From the NCBI RefSeq assembly GCF_003660455.1, contig NZ_QZVR01000021.1:38533-102532 (forward strand): DNA of 64,000 bases. Reading direction: 5' to 3'. This stretch comes from Nocardioides ferulae (GTDB lineage Bacteria; Actinomycetota; Actinomycetes; Propionibacteriales; Nocardioidaceae). Shown here piece after piece: positions 1-8,199 of the stretch; positions within the stretch are counted from its first letter, which is position 1; each line of letters starts with the position of its first letter. The notes beneath the pieces were generated by a model that worked only from the letters and a program-made list of their open reading frames with translations, searched no databases and was not told the origin of the DNA. The position numbers were made by a program, and so were the translations under genes.

Positions 1-681
1 GGACATGGTTTCGAGGACTTCGGCGGGTTCGCCGGTGGCGACGATGCGGCCGCCGGTCATCACCGCGGCGTAGTCGGCGACCCGCAGCGCGGTGCGGGCG
101 AACTGCTCGATGCACAGGATCGAGACGCCGCTCTCGGCGATCTGGGCGACGGTGTCGTAGAGCTCGTCGACGATCAGCGGCGCCAGGCCCATGGAGAGCT
201 CGTCGAGCAGCAGCAGCGCCGGGTCGGAGGAGAGCGCCCGCGACATCGCGAGCATCTGCTGCTCACCGCCCGACATCGTGCCGGCCAGCTGGTTGCGCCG
301 CTCGGCGAGCCGGGGGAAGTAGGAGTAGGCGGTCTCGAGCACCGCGTCGGTGGGGACCCCGGCGTAGGACATCAGCGTGAGGTTCTCCTCGACGGTGAGG
401 TTCGGGAAGACCGAGCGCCCCTCGGGCACGGTGCACAGGCCGAGCCGGGCCAGCTCCTCGGAGCCGGCGTTCTGCACGTGCACGCCGCCGAGGTGGATGT
501 CTCCGGAGGTGGCCTTCTTCTGCCCGGAGACCACCTTGACCAGCGTCGACTTGCCGGCTCCGTTGGGGCCCAGCAGCGCCATCACCGCGCCCTTGGGGAC
601 CTTGAGGTCGACGCCGCGCAGCACCTCGATCCGGCCGTAGGCGGCGTGCAGGTCGCAGATCTCGAGGATCGGGATGCTCAT
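1..681 (-). CDS. livF: Branched-chain amino-acid ABC transporter ATP-binding protein LivF (partial, 3' end outside window)
   Basis: One of two ATPases that drive a HAAT-family importer (branched-chain amino acids or related amides) at the inner face of the membrane. Visible motifs are Walker A GPNGAGKST, the signature TMSGGEQQ, Walker B LLLLDE and a switch region IEQFA with Gln where many ABC ATPases have His; a Q loop lies between. The 227 codons in view nearly complete a family of about 235 residues, so only the last few are cut off. The start ATG encodes MSIPILE. The gene lies 67 bp downstream of livG on the same strand and closes the operon lipoprotein-LivHM-LivG-LivF. The transported substrate cannot be read from the sequence. 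Family call very likely; substrate unknown. Confidence 0.93.
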   Translation of the reverse strand, partial: MSIPILEICDLHAAYGRIEVLRGVDLKVPKGAVMALLGPNGAGKSTLVKVVSGQKKATSGDIHLGGVHVQNAGSEELARLGLCTVPEGRSVFPNLTVEENLTLMSYAGVPTDAVLETAYSYFPRLAERRNQLAGTMSGGEQQMLAMSRALSSDPALLLLDELSMGLAPLIVDELYDTVAQIAESGVSILCIEQFARTALRVADYAAVMTGGRIVATGEPAEVLETMS

Positions 682-748
682 CGGGGTCCCCGCGGAGTCG
701 TGAGGCGGAGGAGCGCAGCGGAGGAGCCGAGCGAGTCCGTGGGGTGGT

Positions 749-1744
749 TCATTGGTTGACCTCTCGAGGGGCGGGGGGTACGGCGGGCAGCACGGTGGTC
801 TCGTCGGCGGCGCCCACCGGTGCCGCCCCCAGTGCGGCACCGACCGGCTGGAGGTCGGTGCGGGTCGTCTCGACCGCCGACTCGGCGTAGGCCACCCCGG
901 CGCCAGCCCCCCGGTCCGCCTCGCCGGCCTGGTCGGCCTCGTCTGCCTCGTCGGCATAGCCGAGGTAGGCCTGCTGGACCGCGGGGTCGTTGCGGATGTC
1001 GGCGGGGCTGCCGGAGGCGATCACCGATCCGAAGTCGAGCACGTGGATGTCGTCGCAGACCCGCATCACCAGGTCCATGTCGTGCTCGACCATCAGGATC
1101 GCGCGGCCCTCGCCGGCGAGCTCGATCAACAGGTCGCCGAACGCGTCGGTCTCGGTCTCGTCGAGGCCCGAGGAGGGCTCGTCGAGCAGCAGCAGCTTCG
1201 GGTCGCCGGCCAGCGCCCGGGCCAGCTCGAGCAGCCGGGCGGTGCCGGTGGGGATCGAGTCGGCCCGCTCGGCGGCGTACGCCGCGATGCCGACCCGCTC
1301 GAGCAGCGCGTCGATGTCGGCGGCGACCGGCCGGACCAGCCCGGTGATGCCGCGGTGGATGTCGAAGGCGACCCGCACGTTCTCCCGCACGGTCAGCGAG
1401 CCGAAGGCCTCCAGGCGCTGGAAGGTGCGGGCGATGCCGCGGTGTGCCCGGCGGTGCACCGGCATCGAGGTGACGTTGCGGCCGTCGAGCCAGACCCGCC
1501 CGCGGGTGGGCTTCTGCAGCCCGGTGATCACGTTGAAGCAGGTGGTCTTGCCGGCGCCGTTGGGCCCGATCAGCCCGGTGATCCGGCCGGCGTCGACGCT
1601 GAACGCCGCCTCGTTGACGGCGGTGACGCCGCCGAACTGGACCACGACGTCCTCGACCTCGAGCAGCGGCCGGCCGCCGACGGCGGCGTGCCGGGAGGCC
1701 CGGCGTCCGCCGCCCTCGGGCCTGGAGCTGGACCTACCGAGCAT
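749..1744 (-). CDS. livG: Branched-chain amino-acid ABC transporter ATP-binding protein LivG with acidic C-terminal tail
   Basis: Second ATPase of the importer. After a roughly 28-residue basic leader, the core shows Walker A GPNGAGKTT, Walker B LLLLDEP, a D-loop SSGLDE and the switch VEHDMDLV. The signature is degenerate (IPTGTARLLELARAL) but sits where LivG proteins carry their short LPYGxQR-type motif. At 331 residues it exceeds the usual 250-290: the last 65 or so residues are Ala/Glu/Asp-rich low complexity (YADEADEADQAGEADRG) and not part of the ABC fold. The start overlaps the permease stop by 11 bp, which suggests translational coupling. An alternative start just before PLLEVEDV would remove the leader. 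Confidence 0.93.
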   Translation of the reverse strand: MLGRSSSRPEGGGRRASRHAAVGGRPLLEVEDVVVQFGGVTAVNEAAFSVDAGRITGLIGPNGAGKTTCFNVITGLQKPTRGRVWLDGRNVTSMPVHRRAHRGIARTFQRLEAFGSLTVRENVRVAFDIHRGITGLVRPVAADIDALLERVGIAAYAAERADSIPTGTARLLELARALAGDPKLLLLDEPSSGLDETETDAFGDLLIELAGEGRAILMVEHDMDLVMRVCDDIHVLDFGSVIASGSPADIRNDPAVQQAYLGYADEADEADQAGEADRGAGAGVAYAESAVETTRTDLQPVGAALGAAPVGAADETTVLPAVPPAPREVNQ

Positions 1745-3764
1745 GGGCGGGGACCTCCTGGTGCGGCGGCGAGACGGGGGACGTCGCGGCGGGCGCCGGG
1801 GGGTAGAGCTCGTGGGCGGCGGCCCGATCGAGGTCGAGCGGCTCGTCGACGGAGCCGCTGGCCGGGAGCTCGGCGGGCTGGGCCCGGCCGGGCAGGACCG
1901 GCAACCGGGACCGCACCCGTGGCCCGATCTCGGCGTCGAGCCAACGGCCCAGCTTGAACAGCAGGTTGGCCAGGCCGTTGGGGTCGCGGCCCAGCGCCAC
2001 CGCGCCGAAGCCGAGCACCGCGAAGACCAGGCCGGCGAGCTCGGGCCGCGAGCTCTGCAGCACCGGCAGCAGCATCAACCCGATGCCGCCGAGCGTGGCG
2101 CCGGTGACCGAGGTGACCCCGCAGACCACCGCGAGCAGCAACAGCGGGAGGCTGTTGAAGAACTGGAAGTCGGCCGCGCCGATGGTGCCGCGCAGCCCGG
2201 CGAAGAGGCCACCGGCGAGCCCGGCCATGCCGGCCGAGAGGCCGAACAGGCCGACCCGGAACCAGCGCATGTCGAGCCCGAGGGTGCCGCAGGCGGCGGG
2301 GCTGTCGCGCATCGCGATCAGCACCCGGCCCAGCACCCCGCGGCGCATCCACAGCAGCGCCAGCGCCATCGCGACCAGGAACCCGGCCATCAGCAGCACG
2401 TAGCCGGCGGTCGAGGCCACCTGCAGCCCGAGGATCGACATCCGCTCGGCCTGCAGCGTGCCGTTGAAGCCGAAGGCGAACTCGGCCTGGAAGATCATCT
2501 TGTCCATGAGCACGCCGAACGCGAGCGTGGAGAGCGCGAGGTAGAGGCCGGTCAGCCGCAGCACCGGCAGCGCCACCAGGGCGCCGACCCCGGCGGCGAT
2601 CAGCGCCGAGAGCAGCAGGCCGTAGAGGTTCGGCTCGTCGAGCTTGGCGTAGGCCAGGGCGCCGACGCCGGCGAAGGTGAACTGCGCCAGCGACACGTGG
2701 CCGCCGTAGCCGGTGAGCAGCACCAGCGAGAGCATCACCATCGCGTACGTGGCGGCGGTGCCGACCAGCAGCAGGTCGGCGTCGCCCATCGCGCCGGCGA
2801 GCAGCGCCACGAGCAGCAGCAGCCCGGCGCCCCAGCCCAGGGCCTTCGGCGTGGAGGGCAGCGGCGCGGACACGATGCCCTTGACCTGCCCGATCCGCAG
2901 CTGGGCCTGGGGCATCGCCACGATCACGACGAACAGGAACAGCGCCGGCACCACCGCGCGGATGCCCGACATGAACCCGTCGCTGGGCAGGTAGGCCACG
3001 GCGAACGACTGCAGGATGCCCAGCCCCATCGCCCCGACGAAGGTCAGCGGCAGGCTCTTGAGCCGGCCCAGCATCGCGGCGGCGTAGGCGTTGATCACCA
3101 GCAGCGTCAGGTCGTAGTAGGCAAGCCCGATCACCGGTGAGAGCAGGATGCCGGCCAGGGCGGCCAGCGAGATCCCGATCGCCCACGACAGCGCGGCCAC
3201 GGTGTCGGGGCGGCCGCCGAAGAGCTTGAGCAGCTCGGGGTTGTCGACGCTGGCCCGCATCGCGGTGCCCACCCGGGTGCGGTTGAGCAGGGCGTAGAGC
3301 GCGATCGCGACCACGCCGGAGAGCACGATCGTGATGATCTGGTGGGCGGTGACGTAGGTGCTGCCGAGCTGGATGCCGCTGGCGGCCATGAACGGCGGCA
3401 CCACGCGCGGCTCGGGCGGCCAGACGAACTGCGCCAGACCGATCAGGCCGACGAACAGGCCGACGGTCACCACCAGCGACACGCTCACCGGGCCCTCGCC
3501 GAGGCCGCGGGTGACGAACCGCTGGATGAACCAGCCGATGGCCGGCGCGACCACGCCGAGGACCAGCACCAGCGAGAGCCACAGCGGCAGGCCCTGCCGC
3601 TGGGAGAAGTCCCAGAAGGTGAACGCCAGCACCATGCCGAACGCGCCGTGGGCGATGTTGAACACCCGGGTCGTGGTGTAGGTGAGCACCAGGCCGCTCG
3701 CGGCGATGGCGTAGGCCGCCCCGGTGAACAGCCCCAGGATCGTGAACGAGAGCAGCGAGCCCAT
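1734..3764 (-). CDS. livHM: Fused LivH-LivM permease of the branched-chain amino-acid type importer
   Basis: Polytopic membrane permease. Residues 1-290 or so match LivH (start MGSLLSFTILGLFTGAAYAI, then the typical NIAHGAFGM helix). From about 310 onward it matches LivM (GYGGHVSLAQFTFAGVGA, RLTGLYLALSTLAFGVL). LivH and LivM are usually separate polypeptides of about 290 and 330-400 residues; here they form one 676-residue chain with perhaps 17-18 membrane helices, a fusion known in actinobacteria. A hydrophilic Pro-rich tail of about 50 residues ends the protein. It follows the lipoprotein gene by 3 bp and overlaps livG by 11 bp, so one transcript and stoichiometric assembly are likely. Confidence 0.93.
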   Translation of the reverse strand: MGSLLSFTILGLFTGAAYAIAASGLVLTYTTTRVFNIAHGAFGMVLAFTFWDFSQRQGLPLWLSLVLVLGVVAPAIGWFIQRFVTRGLGEGPVSVSLVVTVGLFVGLIGLAQFVWPPEPRVVPPFMAASGIQLGSTYVTAHQIITIVLSGVVAIALYALLNRTRVGTAMRASVDNPELLKLFGGRPDTVAALSWAIGISLAALAGILLSPVIGLAYYDLTLLVINAYAAAMLGRLKSLPLTFVGAMGLGILQSFAVAYLPSDGFMSGIRAVVPALFLFVVIVAMPQAQLRIGQVKGIVSAPLPSTPKALGWGAGLLLLVALLAGAMGDADLLLVGTAATYAMVMLSLVLLTGYGGHVSLAQFTFAGVGALAYAKLDEPNLYGLLLSALIAAGVGALVALPVLRLTGLYLALSTLAFGVLMDKMIFQAEFAFGFNGTLQAERMSILGLQVASTAGYVLLMAGFLVAMALALLWMRRGVLGRVLIAMRDSPAACGTLGLDMRWFRVGLFGLSAGMAGLAGGLFAGLRGTIGAADFQFFNSLPLLLLAVVCGVTSVTGATLGGIGLMLLPVLQSSRPELAGLVFAVLGFGAVALGRDPNGLANLLFKLGRWLDAEIGPRVRSRLPVLPGRAQPAELPASGSVDEPLDLDRAAAHELYPPAPAATSPVSPPHQEVPAHAR

Positions 3765-3767
3765 GAC

Positions 3768-5270
3768 TCAGCCCACCGTGGTGGTGCCGCTGCAGGTGTA
3801 CTTGGTGCCGCCGACCGGCACGAACTTGCCGCCCTTGACCTCCAGGAACCGCCAGCAGTCGCCGGTGCGCTTGGCGCCGACGTGCTGGGGTGCGTGCATG
3901 CCGTTCGCGGTCCAGTCGTCGACCTTCTTCAGCGAGTCGACCAGCGACGCGCGGGTCAGCTTGCCGCCCAGCGCGATGGACTGCTGGACGAACAGCCGGG
4001 CCGCCGACCAGGAGAACAGCCCGAAGAACGTCGGGGTGGCGCCGGGCTTCACCTGCTGCAGCCAGTTCAGGTAGAGCTGCACCTCCTCGTTGGAGGCGGC
4101 CTCCTCGAACGGGGTGAAGTTGATGAACACCGTGGTGCCCTCGACGTCGGAGCCACCGGAGGAGAGGAACTCGGCGTTGTAGGCCGTGGGGTCGAGCATG
4201 AAGACCTCGGGGTCGAAGCCCTGCTGCTTCATCGCCTGCGCCAGCCGCACGAACTGCGCGGTGGAGGCGATCATCTGGACGTACTCGACGCCCTTGTCCT
4301 TCATCTGCTGCACGTAGGGCGAGTAGTTGAACTCGGTGACGTCGATGCCGCCGTCGTAGATGATCTTCAGCCCGCGCTTGGTGAGCGCGTCGGACTGGTA
4401 CGCCGCGTTCTCGCTGGCCGCGCCCGCCTTGACGTAGGTCATCGCGCCCTTGCCGGCCGCGGAGGGGTGGTTCTTCTTCACGAAGTCGGCGACGGCGTTC
4501 TGGAACTCGGTGGCCTTGGTGGACTGGGCGCCGAAGCAGGTGTCGCAGGCGTAGCGGTCGGCGGTGACCGCGGCGGAGCGGATGTCGGGGAGTCCGCAGC
4601 CCTCGGCGACCCCGGCGCCGCCGGAGTCGAACGCCGACATCGAGCCGACCATCGCGAAGGTCTCGTCGCAGCCCTTGGTGTAGTTCTGCTGGTCGGCGGC
4701 GGCGTCGGCCCGGCTGTCGTAGGTGCGCAGCTCGAGCTTGCGGCCGCAGATGTCGCTGTTGGCGTTGAAGTAGGCGACGTAGGCCTTGACGGCGTCCTGG
4801 CTGGACTCGAAGAGCCCCGGCACCGGTCCGGAGATGTCGGCGGCGTTGCCGATCACGATCGTCTTGTCGGTGATGCCGGTGCTGTTCTTGAACCCGTCGC
4901 AGCTGCCCGCGTCGACCCCGCCGTCGGCGGCGTTGCCGCCGCTGCCCTCAGTGCCGCCGGGGGTGTCGCCGCCGGCGCCGCCGGTGGTGCCACCGGTGCC
5001 GCCGGTCGTCCCGGTGCTCCCTGTCGTTCCGGTGGAGCCGGTGCCGCCGGTGGTGCCGGGGATCGAGCCGTCGGCGGCGACCCCCTCGGCCCCGGTGACG
5101 GTGCCGCCGGAGAGCCCGCCGGCGCCGGTCTGGGCGACGGTGGCGGGGTCGAGCTGGGACCCGCAGCCGGCGAGGACCAGGCAGAGCGCCAGGAGGCCCG
5201 CGGCCGCCGGGGCGAGGGGGGACCCCCCAGCCACCGCAGGCAACCGAAGGGCACGACGAGGACGGAGCAC
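3768..5270 (-). CDS. Substrate-binding lipoprotein of the Liv-type ABC importer
   Basis: Extracytoplasmic binding protein (type I periplasmic-binding fold, Peripla_BP_6 type) that delivers substrate to LivHM. The N-terminus is a lipoprotein signal with lipobox LAGC and lipidated Cys36. It is followed by an unusual 50-residue linker of Gly/Thr/Ser repeats (STGTTGSTGTTGG), then the binding domain (DKTIVIGNAADISGPV, later TYVKAGAASENAAYQSD). At 500 residues it is about 100 longer than typical LivK because of the linker, which may span the thick wall. The GTG start has a GGGAGG ribosome site just upstream. It is the first gene of the operon. The ligand is unknown. Confidence 0.9.
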   Translation of the reverse strand: MLRPRRALRLPAVAGGSPLAPAAAGLLALCLVLAGCGSQLDPATVAQTGAGGLSGGTVTGAEGVAADGSIPGTTGGTGSTGTTGSTGTTGGTGGTTGGAGGDTPGGTEGSGGNAADGGVDAGSCDGFKNSTGITDKTIVIGNAADISGPVPGLFESSQDAVKAYVAYFNANSDICGRKLELRTYDSRADAAADQQNYTKGCDETFAMVGSMSAFDSGGAGVAEGCGLPDIRSAAVTADRYACDTCFGAQSTKATEFQNAVADFVKKNHPSAAGKGAMTYVKAGAASENAAYQSDALTKRGLKIIYDGGIDVTEFNYSPYVQQMKDKGVEYVQMIASTAQFVRLAQAMKQQGFDPEVFMLDPTAYNAEFLSSGGSDVEGTTVFINFTPFEEAASNEEVQLYLNWLQQVKPGATPTFFGLFSWSAARLFVQQSIALGGKLTRASLVDSLKKVDDWTANGMHAPQHVGAKRTGDCWRFLEVKGGKFVPVGGTKYTCSGTTTVG

Positions 5271-5302
5271 GGAACCTCCCGAACTAGAATAGGTACCAGT
5301 TC
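5271..5302 (-). promoter_or_regulatory. Promoter and imperfect operator-like palindrome upstream of the Liv operon
   Basis: On the minus strand a -10-like TATTCT (5286-5291) precedes the GGGAGG ribosome site (5275-5280) of the lipoprotein gene. The -10 lies inside a 22-bp imperfect palindrome at 5281-5302 with perfect 5-bp outer arms (GAACT / AGTTC; 14 of 22 positions symmetrical). A repressor bound here would block RNA polymerase. The sequence vaguely resembles TetR-type (KstR-like) operators, but I cannot assign a regulator. The rest of the gap, up to 5399, shows nothing else. Confidence 0.4.
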
Positions 5303-5399
5303 AACGAGGCGGTCCGGCAAAGGTGACGCGAGACACAGGACTGCTTTCGGCCGGTTCCGGAGACCGATCCGGGCCCCGCCCGCGCCGCCCGGCCGGGGG

Positions 5400-7139
5400 C
5401 TACCGGGCCGGGCGTGCCTCCGTGCCGGTGTCGCCGTCCGAGCCGGTGTCGGGGTCGGGGTCGGTGCCGGAGTCTCTGTCGGGCTGCTCGGAGTCCTCGC
5501 CGAGGCCGGGCTCCGGATCCGGGTCGGTGGTGTCCACCTCGAGCACACCCGAGCCGAGGTCGAGCGCCTGGTAGGGCTGTACGACGTACCCACCCGTGGT
5601 GCGCAGCGTGACCGCCTGCACCCCGGCCGGGCGGCCGTCGCGGTAGGTCAGCACGGTGACCATGGCCGGACGGCGGGGCTTGGAGCCGACCGCGATCGCG
5701 TAGGCCGCTCCCCCGGTGGTGCCGTTGGTGTAGCTGTAGCCGACCAGGCCGCCGTGTCCGACCACGCGGGTCGGGCCGACCTGCTCGTGCAGGTGCCCGC
5801 CGACCACGAGGTCGACGCAGCCGCGGGCCAGCGACTCGCGGCCCAGGTTCGCGTCGTGGACGAGCAGGGTGGAGACCCGCTCGCCGTCCTCCTGCGCGGC
5901 GCAGGCCTCGTCGGCGAGCCTGGTCTCGACCTCGTCGAAGCTCAGCCCGGTCTCGTCGCGCCAGTTGCCCAGTCCGCTCGAACGCGGGTCCGGGACGCCC
6001 AGCAGCGTCGACCCGCCGGGGCCGTCGACCACGTCGCCATCGAGCACGCTCCACCCCAGCTCGGCGAGGTAGTCGCCGACGAAGTCGCCCTGGTCGTGGT
6101 TGCCGGTCACCGCCCAGCGGTCGACGTCGTCGAACGCCGCGGTCACCGAGTCCAGTGAGAACGCCTCCCAGGTGCTGCCGGTCGAGGTGTCGTCCCCGGC
6201 GTCGAAGACGCCCGTGGCGCCGGCCCGGTCGCCGATCGCGCGGGCCACCTTGTCCATGCCGACGTTGTCGTGCCGGTCGCTGACCAGCACGACGGTGGTC
6301 TCCCCCTCCTCGGGGGTGCGCAGCGGCAGCTCGGCGGCCCGCTCGGCGGCGTCGGCGTAGAAGCCCTTGCTCTTCTCGTAGGTGCTCACCGCGCTCTCGA
6401 TCAGCCGCCGGGTGCCGCTCGTGGTGGCATCGCCGCGGACCTCGAGCCCGCGGGCCTCCTCGGGCACCGGGATCCCGGCGCCGAGGAACTCCTGCAGCGG
6501 CATCCAGTCACGACCGGCGTCGACGGTGTCGTCGTCGGAGCCCCACGGCCGCCACAGCCCGACCAGCACCAGCGCGACCAGCAGCAGCGCCAGCACCCCC
6601 TCCGGGGTCGGCAGCCGGCGCAGCAGCTGGCGGCGCCGCTCGCTCCCGACGAGCGTCCAGATCAGGATCGGCAGCAGGCCGAGGGCGGCACCGCGCAGCG
6701 CCGCGTCGACGGCCATGTCGACCAGCGCGTCGCGCACCTTGGCCTCGACGCCCTCCGGCTGGCTGGCCAGGAACGCGTAGCGGTCCACCAGCGCCTCGGT
6801 GGAGGGCACGTCGGTCTTGCCCAGCTGGATGTCGACACCGAACGGGACACCCGAGTCGAGCCGGACGTCGGGCAGCACCGGGCCGGTGTGGACCACGACG
6901 TAGTCCGAGAGCTCGGGGCGCAGCACGACGTCGTGGCTGGCCAGGGTGGTAGTGCGGCTGCTGCCGAGGAACAGGCCGACCGCGGCGACCGTCGCACAGG
7001 CCAGCCAGGCGAGCAGGTACGCCGTGCCGGCCGAGAGCCGGAGCGCCCCGCGCCGCAGCCCGCCCCGCGACCGCCGCGGCCGGTCTGCCGCGGTCGGCTC
7101 GGTCGGTTCGGCCGGTCGGCTCGGCTGCTGCTCGCTCAT
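5400..7139 (-). CDS. Membrane-anchored metallophosphoesterase
   Basis: Calcineurin-like phosphoesterase anchored in the membrane. Helices lie near residues 37-59, 150-168 and 183-198. The catalytic domain follows with the ordered dimetal motifs SDRHDN, DAGDD, GNHDQ, LVHDAN and GGHLHE. The SDRHD motif carries the D-x-H pair usually written DxH. With its topology the catalytic domain may be outside the cell, and a signal-anchor reading of helix 1 is also possible. The C-terminal 45 residues are an Asp/Glu/Pro/Gly-rich tail. Substrate (nucleotide, phospholipid or protein) is unknown. It lies 43 bp downstream of rlmB on the same strand and may share its transcript. Confidence 0.85.
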   Translation of the reverse strand: MSEQQPSRPAEPTEPTAADRPRRSRGGLRRGALRLSAGTAYLLAWLACATVAAVGLFLGSSRTTTLASHDVVLRPELSDYVVVHTGPVLPDVRLDSGVPFGVDIQLGKTDVPSTEALVDRYAFLASQPEGVEAKVRDALVDMAVDAALRGAALGLLPILIWTLVGSERRRQLLRRLPTPEGVLALLLVALVLVGLWRPWGSDDDTVDAGRDWMPLQEFLGAGIPVPEEARGLEVRGDATTSGTRRLIESAVSTYEKSKGFYADAAERAAELPLRTPEEGETTVVLVSDRHDNVGMDKVARAIGDRAGATGVFDAGDDTSTGSTWEAFSLDSVTAAFDDVDRWAVTGNHDQGDFVGDYLAELGWSVLDGDVVDGPGGSTLLGVPDPRSSGLGNWRDETGLSFDEVETRLADEACAAQEDGERVSTLLVHDANLGRESLARGCVDLVVGGHLHEQVGPTRVVGHGGLVGYSYTNGTTGGAAYAIAVGSKPRRPAMVTVLTYRDGRPAGVQAVTLRTTGGYVVQPYQALDLGSGVLEVDTTDPDPEPGLGEDSEQPDRDSGTDPDPDTGSDGDTGTEARPAR

Positions 7140-7182
7140 CGCACTCGTCCCGACATCGGCCGCACCAGGCGGGGTCTCGGGC

Positions 7183-8124
7183 TCAGCCGCGGGCCCGCGC
7201 GATGGCGTACAGGGTCACCGACGCGGCGACCCCCGCGTTGAGGGACTCGACGTTGTTGGCCATCGGGATCGAGACCAGCTGGTCGCAGGTCTCGGCGACC
7301 AGCCGCGAGAGCCCCTTGCCCTCGGAGCCGACGACCACGACCAGCGGGCCGTCGGCGAGGTCGAGGTCGGGCAGCGTCGCGTCGCCGTCGGCGGCCAGCC
7401 CGACGACCATGCAGCCGGCGTCCTGGTAGGCCTTGAGCGTGCGGGTCAGGTTGACCGTCTGGGCGACGGGGATCCGGGCCGCCGCGCCGGCGCTGGTCTT
7501 CCAGGCCGAGGCGGTCATGCCGGCCGCGCGCCGCTCGGGGACGACGACGCCGTGGGCGCCGAACGCGGCCGCGCTGCGGACCACCGCCCCCAGGTTGCGC
7601 GGGTCGGTGACCGAGTCCAGGACGACGACCAGCGGCGGCTCGCCGAGCTCCTCGGCCCGGGCCAGCAGGTCGTCGGGGTGGGCGTACTCGTAGGCCGGGA
7701 TCTTCGCGGCCAGGCCCTGGTGCACGGCACCGCCCGTGAGCCGGTCGAGCTCACCCCGGCCGACCTCGAGCAGCGAGACCCCCTGCTCGGCGGCCAGCCG
7801 GAACGCCTCGCGCAGCCGGCCGTCGCGCTCGGCGCCCTCGGCGACGTAGACGCCGGTGACCGGCACCCCCTCGCGGAGCGCCTCGACCACCGAGTTGCGC
7901 CCGGCGATCCACTCGACGTCGCCGCCGGTGCGGCGCCGCGGCCGGGCCGCGCCGGCCTTCTCGCCGCGCTGCTTGGCCTTGTAGGCCTTGTGGTAGGGCC
8001 GCTCGTCGGCCTTGGGGGTGGGCCCCTTGCCCTCGAGCCCGCGCTTGACCCGACCGCCGGAGCCCGCGGTGGGGCCCTTGCTGGACTTGCGGATCGCGCC
8101 CTTGCGCTGTGAGTTGCCTGCCAC
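7183..8124 (-). CDS. rlmB: 23S rRNA (guanosine-2'-O)-methyltransferase RlmB, SPOUT/TrmH family
   Basis: Methylates a ribose 2'-OH in 23S rRNA (Gm2251 in E. coli numbering) using S-adenosylmethionine. The three SPOUT motifs are clear: DSVTDPRNLGAVVRSA, VVVVGSEGKGLSRLV and IPMANNVESLNAGVAAS. A substrate-binding L30e-like domain (WIAGRNSVVEALREG) precedes them. The first 65 residues are a Lys/Arg/Gly-rich tail common in actinobacterial homologues. Length 313 is normal for that group. The GTG start follows cysS by 75 bp on the same strand; the cysS-rlmB pairing is conserved in mycobacteria, which supports the specific RlmB name over generic TrmH. Confidence 0.92.
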   Translation of the reverse strand: MAGNSQRKGAIRKSSKGPTAGSGGRVKRGLEGKGPTPKADERPYHKAYKAKQRGEKAGAARPRRRTGGDVEWIAGRNSVVEALREGVPVTGVYVAEGAERDGRLREAFRLAAEQGVSLLEVGRGELDRLTGGAVHQGLAAKIPAYEYAHPDDLLARAEELGEPPLVVVLDSVTDPRNLGAVVRSAAAFGAHGVVVPERRAAGMTASAWKTSAGAAARIPVAQTVNLTRTLKAYQDAGCMVVGLAADGDATLPDLDLADGPLVVVVGSEGKGLSRLVAETCDQLVSIPMANNVESLNAGVAASVTLYAIARARG

Positions 8125-8199
8125 GTCAGTGTCCGTTCGGGTGGGAGAGCCGCGGCGCGAGCCACGGATGGGCCGGGTCGACCGGGGGGCGGCCGGCCA

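Noticed and set aside
990..3140. 716-codon open frame on the plus strand opposite livG/livHM
   Set aside because: Its translation is Gln/His/Arg/Glu-rich low complexity typical of the antisense frame of a GC-rich gene; the minus-strand frames have clear ABC transporter motifs.
3342..6158. 938-codon plus-strand frame opposite the binding lipoprotein and phosphoesterase
   Set aside because: No motif, biased Val/Gly/Asp/Arg composition, and it spans two unrelated real genes.
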